Position numbers and translations under genes: made by a program. Below, in pieces: positions 25,703 through 33,379 of a stretch of 35,047 bases of DNA. Every line of letters begins with the position of its first letter. Within the stretch, counting starts at the first letter, position 1. Under the pieces are notes generated by a model. It searched no databases. It was not told where the DNA came from and worked only from the letters and a program-made list of their open reading frames with translations. This stretch comes from CAZJYI01 sp964550025 (GTDB lineage Bacteria; Verrucomicrobiota; Kiritimatiellia; UBA8416; CAYOBW01): the NCBI GenBank assembly GCA_964550025.1, contig CAZJYI010000123.1:1-35047 (forward strand). Direction: 5' to 3'.

Positions 25703-25977
25703 GGGAAGTAGACGATATCGAACGCGGCCGTCTCGTCCGGGATCCCTGCTGGTCTGAGAGCATCGCTGTTGGTGATGAGGCGTTCGTTGCCGAGGTAGAA
25801 GCGGAAACATGGAACCGTTCGAAGCTGGAACGTTCTTCGACGCAGTCAGGACGCTGGACGCTACACGAGACAGGTACGCCGTACTCTGTACACCCCACGG
25901 AGGATGCCCTGCGAAGCGGAGAAGTCACAGGGACACGAAACGGAAACGCTTAGCCGAGAGAATCGACGCCAAAGAGA
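25703..25977. other. Intergenic region left of the mobile island
   Basis: This stretch follows the glycan locus. It contains no credible gene, only short open frames broken by stops and a direct repeat of the form GGAACnGTTC near 25810-25835. No T-rich terminator is visible after 25702. Confidence 0.45.
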
Positions 25978-26174
25978 GCAACCGTTAAGTTCGGGCATGC
26001 CTATCCCGTAGGGGGAGGAGACGAAGTAATGAGATGAAGTAAAGAGATTATGTATGAGCAAGTGGTCTTAATCTCTTTACCTAATCTCGTTACTTAATCT
26101 CGTCTCGCTCCGCGCGACGGCCAGGACCGCGCGTTGCCAGCCATACGGCAGGACTACCCAAGCTTAACGGTTAC
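25978..26174. mobile_element. MITE-like palindromic element with terminal inverted repeats
   Basis: The left end GCAACCGTTAAGTTCGGG (25978-25995) matches the reverse complement of the right end GTAACCGTTAAGCTTGGG (26157-26174) at 15 of 18 positions. The similarity continues with gaps for about 16 bp more. Inside is a second inverted repeat (26018-26050 against 26069-26106). Its inner 12 bp are perfect: GTAAAGAGATTA at 26039-26050 and TAATCTCTTTAC at 26069-26080. The right inner arm also contains 13-bp direct repeats of GAGATTA-nGTAAn type on the minus strand. The element is noncoding and 197 bp long, as expected of a MITE. No clear target-site duplication is seen. Confidence 0.65.
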
Positions 26175-26246
26175 GATTTCTTGGCATGAAAATCAGCCGT
26201 AGGAGGAACATCGCCCCCTCTGCCTTACTGGCGAGCGTGAAACTCC

Positions 26247-26300
26247 TTGACGATTGGCATAAAAGGATGCTTGGATATCCATATATGTAACACATAGGGA
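26247..26300 (+). promoter_or_regulatory. Weak promoter candidate and ribosome binding site for the ATPase gene
   Basis: TTGACG at 26247-26252 fits a -35 box. The best -10 candidates (TTGGAT or TGGATA at 26271-26277) are poor and sit 18-19 bp away. The palindrome GGATATCC and the AGGGA box at 26296-26300 follow; the latter lies 6 nt before the GTG start and decides that start. Confidence 0.25.
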
Positions 26301-26306
26301 TACCCA

Positions 26307-27680
26307 GTGATTACCTACAGTGACCTTCTCGATCAGAATCCCTGGTGGCAGGAGACGCATATTCCGGAAGAGGCCGAGCTTCCCAGGAGGGACTCTTTCG
26401 AAGATATCTGGCGTGGGCTGGATCGCCCCTTTACGCAGGTTCTGTTGGGCATTCGGCGTGTAGGAAAGAGTACACTCGTACGACAAGTCATCGCCGAACT
26501 TCTACACCGGGGGGTCGATGCGAGACGTATCATCTACTTCTCGTTCGATAGATATGCTGTAGAGAAGACACCTGAAGCGCTGGAGACGGTGATCCGGCTT
26601 TTCGTCAAGCAAGTACGCCGGCAGGAAGTCCATCAACTCAAGGAACGCTGCTATCTCTTCATCGATGAGGTCCAGTACATCGACTACTGGGCCGACATTA
26701 TCAAGCGTTTCTACGACCGGAGCAAGCGTCTCAAGTTCGTCCTCACGGGATCCCAGAGCTGTAAGCTCGGGGGTAAGTCGAAGGGGAGCCTTGCCGGGCG
26801 ACTGCTTGAATACCAGTTGCCGCCGCTTTCGTTCGCGGAGTACGCGCTCGTTGCGGGACGGCATCACGAGCCCCCTCCGTCCGTTTTCAGCCTCAGCGAA
26901 CGCGACTGGCTGCCCGAGGTGCAGGAGTATGTGCATCGCATGGGCGACGAGGTCCAGAGGCAGATGCCGGATTATCTTTGTTTCGGTCAGTTCCCGGAAG
27001 TCGCCACCGAAACGGACCTGGACATCAGCTACCGCTATCTCCGCGAAGCAGTCCTGGGCAAGGTGCTGGAAAGCGATCTGCCGGAGCATTACGGCATCGA
27101 GCGCGTCGAAGCGTTCAAAGCCATGGCCTACCACCTCATGGTCAACAGCGGGTCCCTGTTTGAGCTGAGCAACGTGGGCAGTGATCTCGGCATTGCCAAG
27201 GCCACAACGGAGAAGTACCTGGGGTATCTTCGTGAGAGTACGCTCGTCAACGTCGTGCACAACCTGACCCGGAGTGAGATCAAGAAAGGACGCTGCCTCA
27301 AGAAATCATACGCCGGTTCCACGTGTTTCATGAGCGCCATCCGTAAGTATCCGCCGTCTTTGTCTGAGCAGGCGCCCGAGATCTTTGGAAAACTAGTGGA
27401 AACGTACGTCTGGTGGCGGCTGGCGGGAGCGTTTCCAGACGTTGCCTTCTGGCGCCGACGGCAAGATGAAGTGGACTTCGTGGTCGCGGAGGAAAGGGGT
27501 AGTCCCGTCCCCATCGAGGTCAAGTACACGGCGCGGATTCGACCGGGAGATCTCCGGCCGCTCCTCCGCTTCATGGATCTGAAGGGCCTTAACCGGGGCT
27601 ATGTCTTGACCCGCTGCCGCACGGACGCTTTCACACTCGAAGGCAAACAACTGAGATTGATGCCATATTACCTCCTGTGA
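26307..27680 (+). CDS. AAA ATPase with DUF4143-type nuclease-like C-terminus
   Basis: This 457-residue protein of the AAA_14/DUF4143 group starts at GTG. The Walker A motif is GIRRVGKST at 48-56 and Walker B is CYLFIDEVQ, with D120 and E121. VLTGSQSCKLGGKSKG acts as the sensor region, followed by LAGRLLEYQLPPLSFAEY. The C-terminal domain (about 365-457) has EVDFVV and PIEVKY, recalling a PD-(D/E)xK fold. Such ATPases are abundant in bacteria, spread horizontally and have no settled function, though a defence or DNA-related role is often suggested. It sits alone between two repeat elements and unrelated operons, which supports recent acquisition. Confidence 0.92.
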   Translation: MITYSDLLDQNPWWQETHIPEEAELPRRDSFEDIWRGLDRPFTQVLLGIRRVGKSTLVRQVIAELLHRGVDARRIIYFSFDRYAVEKTPEALETVIRLFVKQVRRQEVHQLKERCYLFIDEVQYIDYWADIIKRFYDRSKRLKFVLTGSQSCKLGGKSKGSLAGRLLEYQLPPLSFAEYALVAGRHHEPPPSVFSLSERDWLPEVQEYVHRMGDEVQRQMPDYLCFGQFPEVATETDLDISYRYLREAVLGKVLESDLPEHYGIERVEAFKAMAYHLMVNSGSLFELSNVGSDLGIAKATTEKYLGYLRESTLVNVVHNLTRSEIKKGRCLKKSYAGSTCFMSAIRKYPPSLSEQAPEIFGKLVETYVWWRLAGAFPDVAFWRRRQDEVDFVVAEERGSPVPIEVKYTARIRPGDLRPLLRFMDLKGLNRGYVLTRCRTDAFTLEGKQLRLMPYYLL

Positions 27681-27735
27681 AGACAGGGCGTTCCGACGCG
27701 CGAGGGGCACCTGCCCCACCCCTGATCTCTCCCCT

Positions 27736-27768
27736 TAATCTCCCCGGGCACGCGCATGGGAGAGATTA
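27736..27768. repeat. Imperfect hairpin TAATCTC...GAGATTA
   Basis: TAATCTC (27736-27742) pairs with GAGATTA (27762-27768), extended by CCC (27743-27745) with GGG (27758-27760). The same heptamer makes up the inner repeats of the element at 25978-26174. It may be a weak terminator after the ATPase gene or a fragment of that element. Confidence 0.4.
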
Positions 27769-28332
27769 GTGGCGCCCTGGGCCGTTACGGTCCCGATCCC
27801 TCGCGACCTGAGCCAGCGGATAGCTCGATCCACCAGTTTGGACCCAATCCTTCGCCGACGGTATGTTTCTGTCACTGCGAGGTCCACAATGCTGCCATAT
27901 CTGCGTCTTCTGCACGATGTACTGGGTACCGTTGAGATTCCGCCGGCCGTTCAAGGCGAACTCAAGTTGGATTCAGACATGCCGGGCGCCATGAACTTGC
28001 GCGTTGCCGTTCGTACGGAGCGCTGGATTCGCAAGCGCGCACTGCGTAAGTCCCGCGGTTCCCTTGGCCTTGCGTTGGGGGTGGGTGAGACTGAGGCGAT
28101 CCTTCTGGCTGCCGAACGTAAGGCCGTGCTCCTCATCGATGAGCGCCGGGGACGTAAGGCGGCCAGGGCGAAGGGGATTGTCCTGATTGGTACGGCGCGC
28201 GTTCTGCAGGCGAAACAACGGGGACTCCTCAAGGAAGTCGCTCCGGCACTGCATGCGCTCATGGACTCTGGCTACCGAATCACCGGGGAATTGCGCGAAC
28301 AGATTCTCCGCATCGCAGACGAGCACCCGTGA
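27769..28332 (+). pseudogene. DUF3368 PIN-type toxin, probably degenerate
   Basis: The open frame encodes 187 residues from a GTG at 27769. From about residue 42 it matches the DUF3368 (PIN-like) toxin plan: LLHDVLGTVEIPPAVQGEL, then GVGETEAILLA, LLIDERRGRKAA and GTARVLQ, ending with the usual helical tail. The first catalytic Asp should lie in a VSDTSPL-type start, but here the frame reads VSVTARS (gtc at 27871-27873), so the acid is replaced by Val. The likely ancestral ATG at 27863 is out of frame by an indel. The upstream residues (VTVPIPRDLSQRIA) look more like the start of a small antitoxin, so an internal deletion may have joined antitoxin and toxin remnants. No intact antitoxin gene is present. 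Confidence 0.6.
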
Positions 28333-28347
28333 TCTGCGCCGTCAAGC

Positions 28348-28600
28348 GTGACGCTTAGCTCGCACGCACGAGGCCAAGGGCCTCATTTGTCATAGCCCAT
28401 GGCAAGCGGAGCGGTGCCATGGGGCTGCGCGAGTTGAGAAAGTCAGCTCTGAAGGAGCGACTCAAAAGCGAACGTCCTGCAGAAGGGGGATGAATCGCTC
28501 TTTCAGAGCTTGGGTCCCTCACATCCGGTACCCCGGCGCGGCGCTCCGCTTGCGCCGGGCTATGATGAAGCGCGCCTTTGGCGTTGAGCTTAACGGTTAC
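28348..28600. mobile_element. Palindromic REP/BIME-like element
   Basis: The element is a nested inverted duplication centred near 28477. From the outside inwards it has four layers. The ends are GTGACGCTTAGCTC at 28348 and, reversed, GTAACCGTTAAGCTC at the right. Small stems lie at 28370-28384 (GAGGCC/GGCCTC) and 28573-28583 (CGCC/GGCG). REP-like hairpins at 28394-28426 and 28532-28559 share the loop core AAGCGGAGCG and a CATAGCCC or ATAGCCC lead-in on opposite strands. An inner inverted repeat at 28445-28462 and 28493-28510 matches at 16 of 18. A minus-strand open frame across it is only the translation of the repeat. Such elements are moved by RAYT transposases, and one starts at 34636. 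Confidence 0.7.
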
Positions 28601-28706
28601 CAAAAGAGACTCGCTAACCCCTGATTTGGCCACTCCCGCCTGCTTTTCACTTAATGCTCACGGGGAAAACGCGTGGTCCGACCCCGGGACAGCCTCAAGC
28701 GACGAG

Positions 28707-28751
28707 TGATTCTTCATGATTCTTGACTTTTCGTGTCCAATTCGACGAATT
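28707..28751 (+). promoter_or_regulatory. Candidate promoter/operator of the redox operon
   Basis: TGATTCTT occurs twice as a direct repeat with a 10-bp period (28707-28714 and 28717-28724), one helical turn. It runs into TTGACT at 28723-28728, a good -35 box. A perfect 13-bp palindrome AATTCG-A-CGAATT lies at 28739-28751, where the -10 region should be. This would suit a repressor site. No strong TATAAT match is present, so the call rests on spacing and symmetry. Confidence 0.4.
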
Positions 28752-28780
28752 TGCCGGGAGTACCTATTGAGTCAAGGTGA

Positions 28781-30055
28781 ATGAAGACTGGATCCGGACA
28801 GGTTGGGAGGATGATGGTCGCGACGGCGGCCGTTCTGTGGTCAACCCGTGTTTCGTACTGTCAGGGTGCGGAGGGATGGAGGGACTGGCGTGGACCTTCG
28901 CGCGCCGCACATTCTCCGGATGTACCGTTGACGCTTCCCAAGGAATTGAAGCTCATCTGGGAACGGCCGCTCACCGGCGCGGGATTAGCTGGGCTGGCGG
29001 TTGCCGAGGGGCGGGTCGTCCTGGCGGACAAGACGGCGGGGGCGATGAGCGATGCGTGGCGCTGCCTGGACGCGGAGACGGGCAAGGAACTGTGGTCGCT
29101 AACCTACCCGGCACCCAAGAAGATGGACTACGACAATGCCCCGCGGGCAGCGCCGGTGATCCACAACGGGTTTGTCTATCTGCTTGGCGCCTTCGGTCAC
29201 CTGCACGGCGTGGAGTTGGCCACGGGTAAGGTGATTTGGAGGAAGGAGTTCCCAAAAGACTTCGGCAGTGAAGTTCCGGAATGGGGGTTCTGCTCGTCGC
29301 CGCTGGTGGTAGACGACAAGCTGATCGTCAACCCCGGCAGCACGAAGGCGTCGCTCGTCGCCTTGGATTTGCGGACAGGCGCAGTGGTCTGGCAGACGCC
29401 CGGCGAGGGACCCGCTTATGCCGCTTTCATCCTCGGAGAGTTCGGGGGGCGACGCCAATTCGTGGGTTACGATTCCAAGTCCGTGGGGGGCTGGGATCCC
29501 GCAACAGGGAAACGACTGTGGCGCCTGGCACCCCCGGAGGAGGGGGATTACAACGTCGCCACCCCGGTTGCCGTTGACGGACAGCTCTTCCTCGCCACCG
29601 AGATGAATGGTGCGCGTCTTTACGATTTCGATTCCAAGGGCCGCATCCTCCCCGGTCCCGTTGCGGTGAACGAGGACATGGCCCCGGATATGTGCTCGCC
29701 GATAGCCGTTGACGGCCTGATACTCGGCGGCTGCGGGTACCTGATGTGCCTGGACCTGAACCGCGAGCTGGCGACGGCATGGGAATCATTTGACGAACGG
29801 TACGGCGAGTACTGTTCTCTGATTGCGGGAAACTCGCGGGTGCTGGTCACCAGCATCGACGGCTGGCTTTCTTTGCTTGAGGCAACCGGAAGCGAGTATC
29901 GATGCGTTTCCCGTCTCGATCTCTACCCCGGGCTCTCGGAGAAGAAACGAATAACGTGGTCGCATCCCGCGTTGGTCGGAAGTCGATATTACATCCGTAA
30001 CCAGGTCGCGGCATACTGTTTCGAAATCTCAAATCGACAAGAGGGAGCGCAATGA
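28781..30055 (+). CDS. Exported PQQ-like beta-propeller protein
   Basis: This 424-residue protein has a short export signal (MMVATAAVLWSTRVSYCQGA) and then WRDWRGP, a usual opening of PVC PQQ-repeat proteins. Propeller blades are marked by DAETGKELW, ELATGKVIW, DLRTGAVVW and DPATGKRLW. Repeats of this type form BamB-like or quinoprotein-like propellers. The catalytic residues of a true PQQ dehydrogenase are not evident, so a binding or scaffold role is as likely as catalysis. It starts the operon, and the next gene overlaps it by ATGA. ATGs at 28811 and 28814, just after GGGAGG, are alternative starts that would shorten the signal. Confidence 0.85.
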   Translation: MKTGSGQVGRMMVATAAVLWSTRVSYCQGAEGWRDWRGPSRAAHSPDVPLTLPKELKLIWERPLTGAGLAGLAVAEGRVVLADKTAGAMSDAWRCLDAETGKELWSLTYPAPKKMDYDNAPRAAPVIHNGFVYLLGAFGHLHGVELATGKVIWRKEFPKDFGSEVPEWGFCSSPLVVDDKLIVNPGSTKASLVALDLRTGAVVWQTPGEGPAYAAFILGEFGGRRQFVGYDSKSVGGWDPATGKRLWRLAPPEEGDYNVATPVAVDGQLFLATEMNGARLYDFDSKGRILPGPVAVNEDMAPDMCSPIAVDGLILGGCGYLMCLDLNRELATAWESFDERYGEYCSLIAGNSRVLVTSIDGWLSLLEATGSEYRCVSRLDLYPGLSEKKRITWSHPALVGSRYYIRNQVAAYCFEISNRQEGAQ

Positions 30056-31119
30056 AACGTCTTCATCTGCGGGTCACGGCATGGGTGGCGGTTACGCTGT
30101 GTGTCTCCGTTGCACATGCCCACATCTGTCACAGCATCTTCCGCACGCCGGGGCTCCTGGCGGTCCGCCCCGAGAAAGACGTGGCCACCTTGCGCCAGGC
30201 GGGCAGTCTCAAAGTGTATGCGCAGAACAACTACATTGCTCCGCTCTCCCAGGTGGTGCTGTCCGCAGAGACGGAAGATGAGGGCGTTGAGGTCAGCGTG
30301 TCACCGAAAGCGGTTGCGCGGCTGCTCCCGGGCGAACGCACGGAGTTCACCGTGACGATCGACGTCAAGAACAAGCAGGCTCGAGACCTTGACCTCGATT
30401 TTGCCATCGACGCGTACGAACTCAAGATGCGTCCGATTCAGAACCCGACGGACAACGAGCTGAGGCGTGTTCTGAAGACGACATATCTGTGCGGAAAGAT
30501 CTATGCGGCGGAGCTGCTGGCGAGTCGAGGGCACGAGGATGGGGAGGACTTCTTGAAGCGCGTGATTCGGCGCGATCCCTCTCTCAGGCACAGACGATCC
30601 GTCCCGCATCACAATGCCGGCCGGGCCGCCTGTCTTGTCGGCCGCATGGGCCACAAGAAGATGGCGCCATATCTTCGCGAACGGTACAAGCTGGAAGAGA
30701 GTCCGTGGATACGCGGGAACATCATCATCGGTCTGGCGGAGTTGGGCTTCGAAGAAGACCGGCAGATCTTCACCAATGCGCTAGACGATCCGGACACGTT
30801 TGTGAAGACCTGCGCCCTGCTGGCCCTGGCCATTCGCAACGACGCCGAGGCCCAGGAGAAACTCAAGCCCCTGTTGACTGCGCCCGAGTTACCGGTTCGT
30901 ATCGCGGCGGCCTGGGGACGCGGCATCGTGAAGGACGAGGAAGCGATTGCGGTGCTGCGTTCCATCGTCAACGTGAAGACCGGCGCGCGAAACAGGATGG
31001 CGAACATGACACCCGATCTCCCCGGTGACCAACAGACTACCGGCGGCGGTTGGGGCAACTACCTGCCGCGGACGATGGCGGGGGAAGCCTTGCTGTACCT
31101 GGCAGGACGCAGTCTATGA
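30052..31119 (+). CDS. Exported beta-sandwich/HEAT-repeat protein of unknown function
   Basis: This 355-residue protein overlaps the gene before (ATGA) and the gene after (ATGA). The signal peptide ends AHA at about residue 23, and the mature protein begins HICHSIFRTPG, whose H-x-C-H cluster could bind metal or be redox active. Residues about 40-130 form a beta-sandwich (VEVSVSPKAVARLLPGERT through FAIDAYEL) that is recognisably related to the domain of the next protein. HEAT-like helices follow at about 140-320 (YLRERYKLEESPWIRGNI, then LDDPDTFVKTCALLALA). No enzymatic motif is visible. It is probably a periplasmic partner in the redox operon. Confidence 0.75.
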   Translation: MKRLHLRVTAWVAVTLCVSVAHAHICHSIFRTPGLLAVRPEKDVATLRQAGSLKVYAQNNYIAPLSQVVLSAETEDEGVEVSVSPKAVARLLPGERTEFTVTIDVKNKQARDLDLDFAIDAYELKMRPIQNPTDNELRRVLKTTYLCGKIYAAELLASRGHEDGEDFLKRVIRRDPSLRHRRSVPHHNAGRAACLVGRMGHKKMAPYLRERYKLEESPWIRGNIIIGLAELGFEEDRQIFTNALDDPDTFVKTCALLALAIRNDAEAQEKLKPLLTAPELPVRIAAAWGRGIVKDEEAIAVLRSIVNVKTGARNRMANMTPDLPGDQQTTGGGWGNYLPRTMAGEALLYLAGRSL

Positions 31120-31697
31120 GGCGAACCGTCTGGTTGTTGATGCTGCTGCTCTGCCTGCGCTCCGGTCAATCGCAGGAGGAGCAGGAAGTGTTCACGCTGC
31201 TCGACGGGCTCTACATTATTACGGATGAGGCCCCCGTGCTTGAGCAGGGCAATGTTTACCGCATCACGTTGTACCAGTCCTACCCGACACCGCTGTTCAA
31301 CTTCCGCATTGAAGGCAAAGGCGAAGGACTATCCGTACGCGCCGATCCAAGTGAGGTGCCGCGCCTCGACATTGGCGAGTACCGCGAATTCAAGATCCAC
31401 GTCAGTCCACTGCCCAACGCCCGGTTCAGCGGCGAGCGAACCGCCGTTCACCTCTCGTTCGATGCCGACGAACTGGACTCGGACGAAACGTATGCGCTTG
31501 TCATCCCTTTGACCCAGACGGCAGCAGACGAGATCAGCAATGCCGACTCCAAGACCATCGGGACGGTGAAGATTCGCGTTCGATGGTGGGCCGGCTGGGA
31601 GAACTGGGCCTATGCCCTGGGGTCAGTTGCGATCGTGATCGCGGTCATCCGGCAGCGGCGACGGCGGGGACGACTGACCGGCAAGCGGGAGGCGTGA
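31116..31697 (+). CDS. Membrane-anchored beta-sandwich protein
   Basis: This 193-residue protein has a signal peptide (RRTVWLLMLLLCLRSGQSQ), an extracytoplasmic beta-sandwich (about 20-150) and one C-terminal membrane span (WAYALGSVAIVIAVI) followed by a basic RQRRRRGR tail facing the cytoplasm. The block LSVRADPSEVPRLDIGEY through LSFDADEL aligns with VSVSPKAVARLLPGER through FAIDAYEL of the preceding protein, so the two domains look homologous. The ATG at 31116 overlaps the previous stop. It could anchor the upstream periplasmic proteins to the membrane proteins encoded next. Confidence 0.75.
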   Translation: MRRTVWLLMLLLCLRSGQSQEEQEVFTLLDGLYIITDEAPVLEQGNVYRITLYQSYPTPLFNFRIEGKGEGLSVRADPSEVPRLDIGEYREFKIHVSPLPNARFSGERTAVHLSFDADELDSDETYALVIPLTQTAADEISNADSKTIGTVKIRVRWWAGWENWAYALGSVAIVIAVIRQRRRRGRLTGKREA

Positions 31698-31702
31698 GCA
31701 TC

Positions 31703-32353
31703 ATGTTCTTCACAGACCTCACTGCCGGGTTTCTGTTGGGCCTGTCCAGCGGCGTCTATTGCCTGGGAAGCTGTGCCATGGCTATCGCGCCCCGCCTGGC
31801 TTCGGGGCCCGAGGACGGAGGCCTGCGGCATGGCCTACTGAGCATATTGGAATACTCCTGCGGACGATTGGTTGCCTACATGCTGGCCGCCGCCGCCCTC
31901 TTTCTTTCCGGTCCGGCATTGTTGTCACACCCGGCGGGTCGGTTCTGCATGGGCATCGCGACAATGACCCTGGCGGTCCTGATGCTTGCGCAGGGATTGT
32001 CGCGCAGTTTCCCCGCCGTGTCACGCTGCAGCCGTATCGGTAAAACGGCGTGCCTGCGACGGTATCCGTTTCTTGCAGGTGTGCTTTCGGCCGCCAGGCT
32101 CTGTCCGCCTCTGCTGCTGTGCCTTGCCCAGGTTGCTGGCGCGGGCACGGCGCTGAAGGCGGTCGTCTCAACCACGGGTTTCTTCCTTGGGACGCTGTTG
32201 GTGACGCTCCCAATTGCACTGACGGTCTTCGGCGCAAAGCAGCCCGGCATTCGCGCCACGGCCGCGGTTGCTTCGCTCTTCTGCGGCCTGTGGTTTGCCT
32301 CGGTTGGCGGCGCACAGATCATCTCTGCTTTGGGCGAGAGGGGCGGTCTATGA
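31703..32353 (+). CDS. TauE/SafE-type (COG2836-like) membrane protein with CcdA-like cysteine pairs
   Basis: This 216-residue protein with about six membrane spans has the family motif YxxGRLxxY (YSCGRLVAYML, residues 51-61). It has cysteines at the ends of two spans, in GVYCLGSCAMAIAP (C20, C24) and ARLCPPLLLCL (C134, followed by PP). These positions recall the paired cysteines of CcdA/DsbD thiol transporters, although sulfite-exporter relatives also carry cysteines here. The ATG at 31703 is preferred because GGGAGG lies 10 nt upstream; a GTG at 31694 overlapping the previous stop is possible. It may move reducing equivalents, or an ion such as sulfite, across the membrane for the iron-sulfur proteins that follow. 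Confidence 0.8.
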   Translation: MFFTDLTAGFLLGLSSGVYCLGSCAMAIAPRLASGPEDGGLRHGLLSILEYSCGRLVAYMLAAAALFLSGPALLSHPAGRFCMGIATMTLAVLMLAQGLSRSFPAVSRCSRIGKTACLRRYPFLAGVLSAARLCPPLLLCLAQVAGAGTALKAVVSTTGFFLGTLLVTLPIALTVFGAKQPGIRATAAVASLFCGLWFASVGGAQIISALGERGGL

Positions 32354-33348
32354 CAACCAGGCGAATCACGATTACACGCCGAATCGTTCAGACGCTCTCC
32401 TTCGCGGTGATTCTGTATGGCGCCTTCTTCTACGACAAGCCTGTGGGCACCCCCTTGCCTGAGATCGAATCGGGCACGCCTCGTACCAACATCTACTCAA
32501 GGGACCGCGCATTGTGGGTGTCGGGCAAGAGTACCGTGCTGGAACTCTACCCGCCCACTCTCGTCTGCCGTTTCATAGCCAAGGGCGGACTCTTCAAAGC
32601 ATGCGCGTTGCACATGTTCAGCGAGAACCTCACCTGGCGGAGCAGCCTGGCGGAGGTGCTGCCGCATTTCTTCCTGTTCATGCTGCTCTCTTTTCTGTTC
32701 GCGCGCTACTGGTGCGGCTGGGTCTGTCCGCTCGGAGCGATCACCGACTTCCTCAACGGCACGCGCAAGCTGTTGCGGATCCCGGGCTGGGAAGTGGGAA
32801 AAAGGACCGACGTCTTCTTCCGCGGCATGAGCCATTTCCTTCTGTGGGCCACCCTGCTGATTTCGGCGCTGATTGCGCTGCCCCTCTTCGGCCTCAAAGG
32901 CGTCAACGACAGCCTCTTTCTGGTCTATTGCCAGGTCTGCCCGGCACGGATCATCTATCCCGCCCTCGGCGGCATCACCCCATGCCTGGCCGACACCACC
33001 GATGCCACGACCATCTTCCTCACCATCCTCAGCCTGGCGTTCCTGCTGTTCTTCATGGCCGGTTTCTTCGTGCCGCGGTTGTGGTGCCGGGTCTGTGCCA
33101 TCGGCGCCGTGCTTTCATACTTCAACCGTGGCGGTGCCGCATGGCTTAAGAAGGATGCCGCCAAGTGTACCTCCTGCGGGACCTGCCGACGATGCTGCCC
33201 CATGGACATTGAGAGCGTCTACCGTGAGCGAGACTGCCGGAACGTCACGGATCCCGGCTGCGTCTACTGTCTCCGCTGCGTGGAAGAGTGCCCGGAGAAG
33301 GAATGCCTCGAGGCGAAGCTGTTGGGAAAGACCGTGGCAAAGTCATGA
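32350..33348 (+). CDS. NapH-like membrane polyferredoxin (4Fe-4S)
   Basis: This 332-residue protein is coupled to the preceding gene by an ATGA overlap. Several membrane spans carry cysteine motifs near their ends: WCGWVCPLGA (C122, C126), YCQVCP (C194, C197) and CRVCAIGA (C246, C249). The C-terminal cytoplasmic domain has two ferredoxin clusters: CTSCGTCRRCCP (C273, C276, C279, C283) and CVYCLRCVEECP (C304, C307, C310, C314). The layout matches the NapH/MauN/CcoG group, which passes electrons between the quinone pool or cytoplasm and other centres. Here the probable acceptor or donor is the double-cubane-type protein encoded 32 bp downstream. Confidence 0.93.
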   Translation: MTTRRITITRRIVQTLSFAVILYGAFFYDKPVGTPLPEIESGTPRTNIYSRDRALWVSGKSTVLELYPPTLVCRFIAKGGLFKACALHMFSENLTWRSSLAEVLPHFFLFMLLSFLFARYWCGWVCPLGAITDFLNGTRKLLRIPGWEVGKRTDVFFRGMSHFLLWATLLISALIALPLFGLKGVNDSLFLVYCQVCPARIIYPALGGITPCLADTTDATTIFLTILSLAFLLFFMAGFFVPRLWCRVCAIGAVLSYFNRGGAAWLKKDAAKCTSCGTCRRCCPMDIESVYRERDCRNVTDPGCVYCLRCVEECPEKECLEAKLLGKTVAKS

Positions 33349-33379
33349 GTGCAAACAACCCATATGAAGAACGCGGCAC

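Noticed and set aside
26255..26270. Possible sigma-54 promoter (TTGGCAT...GC)
   Set aside because: The GG and GC elements are 11 bp apart instead of 10, and the flanking bases fit poorly.
28355..28633. Minus-strand 92-codon open frame
   Set aside because: It runs across the palindromic REP/BIME-like element, and its sequence is the translation of hairpins.
28781..30055. True PQQ-dependent dehydrogenase
   Set aside because: Only propeller repeats are visible; I could not find catalytic or cofactor-binding residues, so only PQQ-like was called.
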